A stretch of 22,392 nt of DNA from a virus, in IMG/VR virus record IMGVR_UViG_3300032435_000076, positions 1 through 22,392 of that record, one strand, 5' to 3'. Shown here one piece after another: positions 13,554-19,796 of this stretch. The notes beneath the pieces were generated by a model that was not told the origin of the DNA, made no database searches, and saw only the letters and a program-made list of their open reading frames with translations. A program made the position numbers and the translations under genes. Every line of letters starts with the position of its first letter. Position 1 is the stretch's first letter.

Positions 13554-13882
13554 TTGGGGGCCTTCCTGAACAGAAGGTTGATCGGCATGGCCTTGTCCCG
13601 CAGGAGCATATAGATCATGACCGCGCGCCAGCGGTCCGGGATTTCCTTGCGGCGGACCCACTGGACAACTGCCCACCATGTTGGGGGCGTCAGGTTGTGT
13701 TTCTCAAACAGGTTTCGGATCGACACGGCCTCTTGGGTGGACCCGGACTTGGGGTTTCCCCCGGCATGTTGCCCGGCGCGTTCCAGAAGTTCGGCGTCAT
13801 TCCAGTTCAGGTCTGGGAGGACGCCGCGTCCGTGGAGGACGTTGTTTGGGGTGAACCCTTCGGTGTTTTCGCCCATGTTCAT
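13550..13882 (-). CDS. Small protein with YdaS/CARPH-like C-terminal HTH segment
   Basis: The 110-residue protein has an unstructured, Asn/Gly-rich N-terminus (about 1-50). Its C-terminal part (TPPTWWAVVQWVRRKEIPDRWRAVMIYML) resembles the helix-turn-helix and following helix of YdaS/CARPH-type phage regulators, where IPxRWR is typical. The resemblance is by eye. The ATG at 13882 has AGAAGGGAACC upstream. It is the first gene leftward from the lysogeny control region, directly under the promoter at 13936-13964 and opposite the XRE repressor, which is where a Cro/CII-type early regulator would be expected. Confidence 0.6.
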   Translation of the reverse strand: MNMGENTEGFTPNNVLHGRGVLPDLNWNDAELLERAGQHAGGNPKSGSTQEAVSIRNLFEKHNLTPPTWWAVVQWVRRKEIPDRWRAVMIYMLLRDKAMPINLLFRKAPK

Positions 13883-13923
13883 GGTAGGTTCCCTTCTCAT
13901 TGGTGGTCTTGGGGATTTAATTA

Positions 13924-13937
13924 CAGACACAACAGAC
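13924..13937. promoter_or_regulatory. Double CAGAC half-site (candidate operator)
   Basis: Two direct CAGACA half-sites start at 13924 and 13933 (CAGACACAACAGACAAT). They overlap the -10 and the start region of the leftward promoter at 13936-13964, so a protein bound here would block it. Confidence 0.55.
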
Positions 13938-13964
13938 AATAGGCGTTGTGCCGTGAGGCGTCAA
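13936..13964 (-). promoter_or_regulatory. Leftward early promoter
   Basis: On the minus strand TTGACG, a 17-base spacer and TATTGT form a good sigma70-type promoter 54 bases upstream of the ATG at 13882. The -10 runs straight into the CAGAC half-sites, as at the helicase promoter. Confidence 0.65.
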
Positions 13965-14042
13965 TAGGTCTAGGGCTTGCGGTTTAGGGGGTTTTGTCGG
14001 TTTCCCTTGTAGGTTGCGCGTATGTTTTTTCTGCAATTTTGT

Positions 14043-14070
14043 TTGACAAACCAGACAAAGGGTCTAATTT
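14043..14070 (+). promoter_or_regulatory. Rightward promoter of the repressor with embedded CAGACAAA
   Basis: TTGACA (14043-14048) and TAATTT (14065-14070) are separated by 16 bases, and CAGACAAA (14052-14059) lies within the spacer. The start codon of the repressor is 45 bases on. This position suits autoregulation of the repressor. Confidence 0.55.
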
Positions 14071-14114
14071 GGGTTGACCGGGCGCTGCGTTCGGAAGGGA
14101 TAGGAGACTAGAGA

Positions 14115-14561
14115 ATGTCTAAGCAAAACGAAGACGGCAACGGCGATAATACGGGTGGCGGGCCTGTAGGTGGCTTCAAGCAAAGACTGTACCAGTTGCG
14201 CCGCGCGGCGGGTTTGTCGCAAAGCGGGTTGGCCCGGAAAGTTTGGGGCGAACTTGAGGACGCGCGGGGCTACATGGTGGCCCGCAACCGCGACCGGGTA
14301 TCGGCCTATGAAGCTGGACGTGCAGAGCCGACCCGCGAAAACTTGGACGGCTTGGCCGAAGCCTTGGGTGTGACCGTCGCGGAGTTGGCCCCGGACTTGG
14401 TGTTGGCCCGCCCGAATACTTTGGGGGTGCCTGCCCCCGCCGTGTCGTTTGCGTTGACTTCCGGTGGCATGGCCCGGTTGAAGGTAGATATGGAAGTGCC
14501 GTTGGGCATGGCCGTGGCCGTCTTGAAAATGCTGGCCCCGGAAAACCGCGTCGGGCGGTGA
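14115..14561 (+). CDS. XRE-family HTH repressor (CI-like)
   Basis: The 148-residue protein has a disordered Asn/Gly-rich start (1-20) and a Cro/CI-type HTH_3 domain at about 21-93: FKQRLYQLRRAAGLSQSGLA, then RVSAYEAGRAEPTRENLDGLAEALGVTVAEL. An insert of roughly 15 residues (GELEDARGYMVARNR) separates the second helix from the recognition helix region. The C-terminal 50 residues are hydrophobic and may mediate dimerisation; there is no LexA-type peptidase. AGGAGACTAGAGA precedes the ATG. It is the first gene of the lysogeny operon, faces away from the leftward early genes, and is the most likely reader of the CAGACAAA elements, although this is inferred. Confidence 0.85.
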   Translation: MSKQNEDGNGDNTGGGPVGGFKQRLYQLRRAAGLSQSGLARKVWGELEDARGYMVARNRDRVSAYEAGRAEPTRENLDGLAEALGVTVAELAPDLVLARPNTLGVPAPAVSFALTSGGMARLKVDMEVPLGMAVAVLKMLAPENRVGR

Positions 14562-14911
14562 AAATGGAAATTTTGACGCAAGCCGAAGTCGCGTTCCGTT
14601 TGGGGGTGTCCCCCCGGACGGTGGCGCGGTTGCGGGCTGCGGGTGAGTTGGCTTTCTTGCCGGGGCGTCCTGTCCGGGTGCGGGTGGCCGAGGTGGATCG
14701 TTGGATATTGGCGCAGGAGGCGCGAGGGAAATGGTTAGGAAAGTTACATCAACAAGCATCGGCGGCGGTGGCGTCCCAGAGGTCCGCCTGTGCAGGGCAA
14801 AGACCGGAATTTGGGAATTACGGTGGTCCGAACGCGATGATGTTGCAGATCGCACGAGGTCGCGCAGTCAAAGTTGCAGGACGACGGACCGGGACGAAGC
14901 CGAAGGCGTAA
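14558..14911 (+). CDS. Excisionase-like MerR/HTH_17 protein
   Basis: The 117-residue reading frame's first 55 residues are a typical excisionase/MerR-like HTH_17 domain: LTQAEVAFRLGVSPRTVARL, a Leu-Pro-Gly-Arg-Pro wing and VAEVDRWIL. The remainder is low-complexity and overlaps the integrase gene in another frame for 181 bases, so the tail may be a by-product with no conserved role. The start is GTG at 14558 (GTGA overlap with the repressor stop) or ATG at 14564. Its place between repressor and integrase fits a directionality factor for excision, or a coregulator of integration. Confidence 0.75.
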   Translation: MKMEILTQAEVAFRLGVSPRTVARLRAAGELAFLPGRPVRVRVAEVDRWILAQEARGKWLGKLHQQASAAVASQRSACAGQRPEFGNYGGPNAMMLQIARGRAVKVAGRRTGTKPKA

Positions 14912-15846
14912 AGGCTGCATGGGTGTTGGCGACGATCCAAGCCCAAAAAACACAAGTGATGGTCGGCGGTGGCGCGCTGACCGTGGCGGACCTGATGGGC
15001 GCTTACATGGCGGACCGGGGGTTTGTGGTAGGATCGACCCAAGATTGGGCGGTGCGTCAGATTGTCGCAGGCTTGGGGGCCGGGATGGTGAGTGGCTTGG
15101 GGGCTTTGGTTGTTCAGAAATACCGGGTGCGGCGCGCTGTGCGGGTGGCCGACCCGACGATCCGCCGGGAGTTGGTTTGCTTGAAAGCTGCCCTGAATTG
15201 GGGCCGCATAAATGGGGTGGTCGCCCCGGGCTGTTTGCCTGTGATTAGCCTGCCGTCTGACGGTGTGGCGCGGACGCGGTATCTGTCCGAGGGAGAAGAA
15301 GAAGCCGTGTGGGGTGCCGCCTATGATCGGTTTATGTCTGGGGCTTTGCCGTTTCGGGAGCGTCGGGCGGCGTTGTTTGTGTGCATCGCTTTGGAGACTG
15401 CCGCGCGCGAGAGCGCAATCCGGGGGCTGACTTGGGATCGGGTGGACCTACGGGTGGGGGTGATAGACTTCCGTGACCCCAACATGAAGGTGACGAAGAA
15501 GCGCCGGGTTCCGGTGCCGATTTCGGACCGGCTGCGGCCCGTCTTGGAAATGGCGGCGGGGCAGGCGGGTTTGGCGGTGCCGGGGAACAAGTTTGTGTTG
15601 CGCGATCCGGGAGCCGTCAGGAAGGGTTTTGAGGGTTTGCGCGCCGGGGTGATGGTCGGCGGGGCTGTGGATCGGTTTTCCATTCACGACATGCGGCGGA
15701 CATGGGCGTCGTTGCGCGTCCAATGGGGGGTGCCTCTTGAGCAAGTCGCCGGGGTGTTGGGTGATGGGATTGAGGTGGTTCAGAAGCACTACGCGCACTT
15801 CGCGCCCGGATACTTGAGAACTGCCGTGAATAGGCGCGCGGCCTAA
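14731..15846 (+). CDS. Phage tyrosine integrase
   Basis: The product is a site-specific recombinase of 371 residues. It has an N-terminal arm-binding part (IWELRWSERDDV), a core-binding SAM-like domain (about 80-165) and a C-terminal catalytic domain with R226 (LETAARESAIRGLTW), a beta-hairpin Lys (KVTKKRRVPVPI), H319xxR322 (IHDMRRTW) and the nucleophile Y354 (KHYAHF). The usual LGH of box II reads LGD here, so the second His position is replaced by Asp, a tolerated but uncommon change. The ATG at 14731 follows AGGAGGCGCGAGGGA; an in-frame ATG 30 bases earlier is possible. A strong terminator follows. The tRNA-Thr fragment at 77-121 is its probable target. Confidence 0.93.
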   Translation: MVRKVTSTSIGGGGVPEVRLCRAKTGIWELRWSERDDVADRTRSRSQSCRTTDRDEAEGVKAAWVLATIQAQKTQVMVGGGALTVADLMGAYMADRGFVVGSTQDWAVRQIVAGLGAGMVSGLGALVVQKYRVRRAVRVADPTIRRELVCLKAALNWGRINGVVAPGCLPVISLPSDGVARTRYLSEGEEEAVWGAAYDRFMSGALPFRERRAALFVCIALETAARESAIRGLTWDRVDLRVGVIDFRDPNMKVTKKRRVPVPISDRLRPVLEMAAGQAGLAVPGNKFVLRDPGAVRKGFEGLRAGVMVGGAVDRFSIHDMRRTWASLRVQWGVPLEQVAGVLGDGIEVVQKHYAHFAPGYLRTAVNRRAA

Positions 15847-15862
15847 AAACAAGTTGACAACG

Positions 15863-15884
15863 GGGGGCAGTTGGCCCCCTTTTT
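15863..15884 (+). terminator. Rho-independent terminator of the lysogeny operon
   Basis: The stem GGGGGC/GCCCCC, with loop AGTTG, is followed by TTTTT, 17 bases after the integrase stop. It also overlaps the region just upstream of the primase gene, whose possible -35 (TTGGCC) lies within it. Confidence 0.85.
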
Positions 15885-15896
15885 GGCGTCTTATTT

Positions 15897-15922
15897 GTCT
15901 GTTTTGCAGGTTGCTTGCAGAC
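15897..15922. promoter_or_regulatory. 26-bp palindromic element (candidate operator)
   Basis: GTCTGTTTTGC and TTGCAGAC form an imperfect inverted repeat, preceded by TTTGTCTG at 15894-15901. It lies 31-56 bases upstream of the primase start. On the plus strand ATTTGT-CTG could act as a -10, as at the other promoters. Confidence 0.55.
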
Positions 15923-15952
15923 CACGAAACAACCAAACATAGGGAGAAAACC

Positions 15953-18481
15953 TTGAGTTTTCCATTTAACACAAAGACTTGGGCTGGCATGTCCGAATAT
16001 GTGACGGCGATTTACGGAGACACGTTGGCAAATGGGGCGGTCTGGACGACGGGCATGGTGTCCGTGGAAGGGTCCAACGCCGCGTGGTTTGGGGCCTCTG
16101 GTCTAGCCCATTTGGAAGCCAAGTTTCCGGGCATGGGCGCGGACTTGTATGCGTGTATCGGGGTGATGGGGCCGGGGTCTTCGGCCCGTGGCAACCGGAA
16201 CGTGGTGGCGCAACCGCTTTTGATTGTGGACGACATTGGTACGAAGATCGACCGGGGGGCTTGGAACCTTTTGTTTGCGATGGGGTTCCCGCTGCCGACA
16301 GCGAGGATCGAGACTTCGCCGGGGAATGAGACTTGGATTTGGGCCTTGGCCGGGGACGCGACTGATCCAGCCCGGTGGGTGGACTTGGCGGTGATCCGGG
16401 CTTGGCTGGTGGACATGAAGCTGACCGACGACGTGATGGACGCGGCGCGGTATATCAGGCTTCCTGGGGGTCACAATTCAAAGGCCAAATATAAGACTGG
16501 TGGAGGAAGTGGAGTTTCTCCACCAGTGACTTTGGTGGACTGGCAGGAGTGTCGGCCTTCGATGGGTGGCGCGCGCGTGGACTTGGACGCGGTGGGGGTT
16601 GCGTTGTTGGGTGCGGCCCGGTGGGCGGCGCGGGAGTTTCCGGCGACGGCTGCGGGGCGTTCTCAAGCATCTTCGGCGGTCTTGGGGAACATGGCCGGGT
16701 TGGTCAGGTCTGCGGATTTAGCCGCGGGGAATGATCCGCTTATGGTGTTGGGGTCTGTGATCGGCATGAATTTGGTGCAGATCAGGCCCGGAGTGGTCGA
16801 AGGGTTGTGTCCAAATATCGCGGCGCACGGCGACCGGGCTGACACGGGGTTTGCCTTCTTGGGTGATGGGCTGATGCACTGTAACCACGCGTCTTGTCAG
16901 GAATTGTCTACTCGGGAGTTTCGGGGGATGATGGAAGCCGAGTTCGAGCGACAGGCTGCGGCGGCCCCCGGTGGGCTTCTGGAAGGTTGTGCATCGGCTT
17001 CGGGTTTCATGGCCCGGCAAGTGTTTTCCGGTGCCGACGCGGGCAATCAAGTTTTGGCGGGTGGCGTCGTCGCGGGGGTTGCATCGGTGGCGCAAGGCAT
17101 GGCCGTCGCATCGGCGGCGGCTGCGGCGGACCGGGCTTTGGTGTTTGCCGACGGCTTGGACGGGTTGGTGGATCGTTACGCTTGGATCAGCGCCGTGGAC
17201 ATGTTCTTTGACCGTGTTTCGCGCAAGCTGATCCCGTTCGGTCAGATAGATCGGCGTGAGGCGGTGCTGGCGGTTATCCCTGCGGGCAGTTCTGGCGCCA
17301 AAAAGGCGCAATTCCAAATGGTGAACCACACAGGTCTGGTTCATCTGGACGCGGTGGCCCGCGCTGCCGGGGACCATCGGGATATTCTGGACATTGTGGA
17401 CGTGGAGGGCGACCGGACGCGGGTGGCGAACATCTGGCGCGCGTCCAAGGTCTGTTCGATTGATCGGGCGAGTTTGCGGGTCAGGCGTCCGGTCGAGTGG
17501 TTGGAGTTGTTGGCGCACGTTATCCCGGACGCGGCGTATCGGGAATGGTTTTTGGACTGGCTGGCGTTCGGGTTCCAGTTTCCGGGTAAGCGCAAAATGA
17601 CGATCCCCATGTTTGTCGGGGGGCAGGGCATCGGCAAAGACGTGATTTTGTGGATACCAAAGCTACTTCACGGCGCAAGCAACGTCACCACGCTTGAAAT
17701 GCACCAGATCGGCGCAAACTTCAACGAATGGGCTTTGAACGACCTGGTGTTGCTGAACGAAATGAAATTCGGCACGGACGGCAAAATGTATAACGCCGTG
17801 AAAGGTCTTTTGGCGAACGCCGAGGATTGGGTGTCCGTCAATGCCAAGTACGATCGTGCGTATAAGGCGCGGGTCAGTTTCTCCATGATCGCCATGACGA
17901 ACCACCTTGACGCGCTGCAAGGGTTGGAGCCGGACGACCGCCGGTTCCAGCCCTACATCAGCCCCGCCGAGAAACGGGAGTTGGACTTCTACAATCGGCG
18001 GGTCGTGGCCGGGTCTACGCCGGAAGCGGTTGAGGGCGCTCTGGACTTCCTGTTGTCACGGGACTTGTCCAAGTTCACGATCTACACCCCTGCGCCGGGT
18101 GCTGACGCCGCAAAGAACGTCATGGCCGTAGAGAACCTGACGGGGGCCGCGCTCTGGGCCTTTCAATCTGTGCAGAAAGGTGGCGGTGGGCGCTTCGTCG
18201 GGCGGCACTTGTTGTCCATTGCGGAAGTCGAAACGGCTGCCTTGGCTGACCCGTCCCGACGGATTTCAGGGAACGTCGATGCGCGTCCGCTGGCGAAAGG
18301 GCTGCGGACGGCGGGCTGGACGAGCCTTGGACAGATCGGTCCGCGCAACGATAGAACCTCCGTTTGGGTTTCCCCGGACGCGGTTTCGATGTTTGGAGGC
18401 GCGTCCAAGGCGTCTGCGCGCAAAATGTACGACGCTGAAAAGTTGGCGCACGACGCCTTGTTGTTGGGGAACATCAACTAG
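15953..18481 (+). CDS. Primase (PrimPol-like)-SF3/D5-type helicase
   Basis: The 842-residue replication protein has an N-terminal PrimPol-like region with LLIVDDIGTKI (acidic pair 92-96), TARIETSPGNETWIWAL (SPGN 122-125) and RYIRLPGGHNSKAKY (169-175), the usual phage archaeo-eukaryotic primase blocks. A zinc-like cluster follows (C286, H292, C310, C315; form C-x5-H...CNHASC), then an Ala-rich linker. The last is a DUF5906/NrS-1-type helicase domain with Walker A GGQGIGKD (556-563), Walker B LVLLNEM, and a sensor NHLDALQ region. I chose the TTG at 15953 because AGGGAG lies eight bases upstream; the next in-frame ATG (MSEYV) is 12 codons later. It probably initiates replication near the A+T-rich island downstream. 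Confidence 0.88.
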   Translation: MSFPFNTKTWAGMSEYVTAIYGDTLANGAVWTTGMVSVEGSNAAWFGASGLAHLEAKFPGMGADLYACIGVMGPGSSARGNRNVVAQPLLIVDDIGTKIDRGAWNLLFAMGFPLPTARIETSPGNETWIWALAGDATDPARWVDLAVIRAWLVDMKLTDDVMDAARYIRLPGGHNSKAKYKTGGGSGVSPPVTLVDWQECRPSMGGARVDLDAVGVALLGAARWAAREFPATAAGRSQASSAVLGNMAGLVRSADLAAGNDPLMVLGSVIGMNLVQIRPGVVEGLCPNIAAHGDRADTGFAFLGDGLMHCNHASCQELSTREFRGMMEAEFERQAAAAPGGLLEGCASASGFMARQVFSGADAGNQVLAGGVVAGVASVAQGMAVASAAAAADRALVFADGLDGLVDRYAWISAVDMFFDRVSRKLIPFGQIDRREAVLAVIPAGSSGAKKAQFQMVNHTGLVHLDAVARAAGDHRDILDIVDVEGDRTRVANIWRASKVCSIDRASLRVRRPVEWLELLAHVIPDAAYREWFLDWLAFGFQFPGKRKMTIPMFVGGQGIGKDVILWIPKLLHGASNVTTLEMHQIGANFNEWALNDLVLLNEMKFGTDGKMYNAVKGLLANAEDWVSVNAKYDRAYKARVSFSMIAMTNHLDALQGLEPDDRRFQPYISPAEKRELDFYNRRVVAGSTPEAVEGALDFLLSRDLSKFTIYTPAPGADAAKNVMAVENLTGAALWAFQSVQKGGGGRFVGRHLLSIAEVETAALADPSRRISGNVDARPLAKGLRTAGWTSLGQIGPRNDRTSVWVSPDAVSMFGGASKASARKMYDAEKLAHDALLLGNIN

Positions 18482-18500
18482 GTTTCCTAGATCGAACCGA

Positions 18501-18526
18501 GGCAAGCGGGTTCACCCCCGCTTGCC
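18501..18526 (+). terminator. Terminator-like hairpin after the primase gene
   Basis: A perfect 10-bp stem GGCAAGCGGG/CCCGCTTGCC with loop TTCACC begins 19 bases after the primase stop. Only a weak T-rich run follows. Confidence 0.6.
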
Positions 18527-18529
18527 CCT

Positions 18530-18720
18530 CTGATTTCATCCTATACCCTAGAATAAAACACCCAATCCTTGATACAAAATCTAGGTCGTTTTTTCTCAAT
18601 AAAAACAATACCTAAACACCTAAATCCTAACGTACTAATATCACTTACTATATAAAGTATAATATAATATATATACATACACACACACACACACACATGT
18701 ATAAGAGTTTACCCCCGATT
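18530..18720. other. A+T-rich intergenic island, candidate origin
   Basis: No gene is supported. In contrast to the GC-rich surroundings it is markedly A+T-rich. It holds several CCTAAA/CCTAA-type steps (18610-18635), a TA-rich run (18645-18675) and a (CA)9 tract (18679-18696) flanked by TATACAT and ATGTATA, which can pair. It lies right after the primase-helicase gene, a common place for a phage origin and DNA-unwinding element. Confidence 0.5.
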
Positions 18721-18745
18721 TTAACTAGGATTAAGGATGGTGTTT

Positions 18746-19489
18746 TCAGGGCCGCAAACCCATCGCGGCGGCGTCGCGGACGCACTCGGACCATTCCCGA
18801 AAATCCCCACGGACGCGGACGGCTTCCCACGCGGCCAAAAATCTCAAGACCAACCCCACACACGCCTCATGGTGTTTTCTGCGCTGCGCGTATGACCAGT
18901 CTTCAAACAGCGGGTTCTTGATGGCTACCCCGAACCGCGCCCGTTTGTAGGCTTCGGCAAATTCAGGAACGTCCCGGACCAATTCCATAGGGAATGTCTG
19001 CGCGCGCACGATCTGCCGCAAGACACCCACGCCGAGCAAAGCCCGGTCGGGTTTGTAATCCTCAAACTTGGCGTGAAGGTTTCGTTCATGCTGCGCACGG
19101 CCCCCGTGGCGCATACAGCGGTTTGAGTTTTTCACCGCAGGCCCTTTGCAACGAACCCCGGTCAGCAAATTCACGCGGTCGCATTTCTTGCAGACAGGCC
19201 CCACGCCCGGTTTGAACTGTGTTCCTGCCCGGTGCATGTCCAGCGCCGCCAGCCGCGCCGGAGGTTGAAACGATCCGATCTTTACCCCCCGCTTCTCGCG
19301 CCGGTGTTTGAACTTCGGAATACTCCCTGTTGCCGTCCGCGCGATGCTTTCCTGATTTACCCGCAGGCTCAACTCCTGCATCAGCAGCGCGCCGTCCATC
19401 ACAGAGGCTTGCGCCGCGTCGAACACTCTTTCGGCGGATACTCTCGGGGGCAACTTTGGGCGGGTTTTTGCGGGTTTTGCAGGTTTCAT
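18746..19489 (-). CDS. Hypothetical protein with Cys/HGG motif
   Basis: The 247-residue protein has a basic, Lys/Pro-rich start. Its middle has VCKKCDRVNLLTGVRCKGP and NRCMRHGGRAQHERN, i.e. Cys100, Cys103, Cys114, Cys125, His128 and the HGG signature seen in short zinc-binding phage and plasmid proteins. The helical C-terminal half (about 150-247) is rich in Trp and Arg. Family functions are unclear; small-terminase-like or DNA-binding roles are possible guesses. The ATG at 19489 has AAAGGAAACC upstream. A longer start at 19513 or 19563 exists. It is alone on the minus strand between plus-strand genes, and a GC-rich repeat array lies beyond its start. Confidence 0.7.
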   Translation of the reverse strand: MKPAKPAKTRPKLPPRVSAERVFDAAQASVMDGALLMQELSLRVNQESIARTATGSIPKFKHRREKRGVKIGSFQPPARLAALDMHRAGTQFKPGVGPVCKKCDRVNLLTGVRCKGPAVKNSNRCMRHGGRAQHERNLHAKFEDYKPDRALLGVGVLRQIVRAQTFPMELVRDVPEFAEAYKRARFGVAIKNPLFEDWSYAQRRKHHEACVGLVLRFLAAWEAVRVRGDFREWSECVRDAAAMGLRP

Positions 19490-19645
19490 GCGGGTTTCCT
19501 TTTTGGGGGACATAAGCCAACAAAACCTACTCTCCCCACCAAAACCAAACAAGCGGGTTTTCATGCGGGTTTTCTCACTCACCCCCAGGCGGGGGTCGCG
19601 CCCGCCCGCCCACGCCCGCGCCCGCGCCCGCGCGCGACCCCCCAC

Positions 19646-19698
19646 CTGGACGCCTGGACGGGGCTGGACGGGGCTGGACGGGGCTGGACGGCTGGACG
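19646..19698. repeat. Array of six CTGGACG units
   Basis: Six CTGGACG units start at 19646, 19654, 19664, 19674, 19684 and 19692, spaced 8, 10, 10, 10 and 8 bases. The central units form a perfect 10-bp tandem repeat (GGGCTGGACG three times). Such helically phased direct repeats resemble iterons or cooperative binding sites. Confidence 0.75.
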
Positions 19699-19733
19699 CC
19701 GCCAGACGAAACCAACAAAGACAGTTGACAGAG

Positions 19734-19741
19734 CAGACAAA
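19734..19741. promoter_or_regulatory. CAGACAAA element upstream of the AAA+ gene
   Basis: It matches the octamer found at other transcription-unit starts, 56 bases upstream of the ATG at 19797. TTGACA immediately precedes it (19725-19730), as at the repressor promoter, but no clear -10 follows. Confidence 0.5.
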
Positions 19742-19796
19742 ACAAAAGACAAGGGGAACACGACGAAACCAACACAACCAACGGAGAACCGACCCC

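Larger units (their letters stand above)
19490..19796. other. Divergent non-coding region
   Basis: This 307-base region lies between the HGG protein (leftward) and the AAA+ gene (rightward). It contains repeats of GCGGGTTTT/ATGCGGGTTT near 19460-19575, a CCCGCG-rich low-complexity stretch (19600-19640), the CTGGACG array (19646-19698), a CAGACAAA element (19734-19741) with TTGACA next to it (19725-19730), and the A/C-rich leader motif GACGAAACCAAC twice. Open frames through it are low-complexity and not credible genes. Confidence 0.6.

Noticed and set aside
15854-15952. Earlier TTG start for the primase at 15854
   Set aside because: It falls within the integrase terminator and palindromic element; the TTG at 15953 has a good ribosome-binding site.
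19488-19796. N-terminal extension of the AAA+ protein by 103 residues
   Set aside because: It would translate the CTGGACG array and a CCCGCG-rich tract into an Arg/Pro-rich segment; the ATG at 19797 has a plausible ribosome site.
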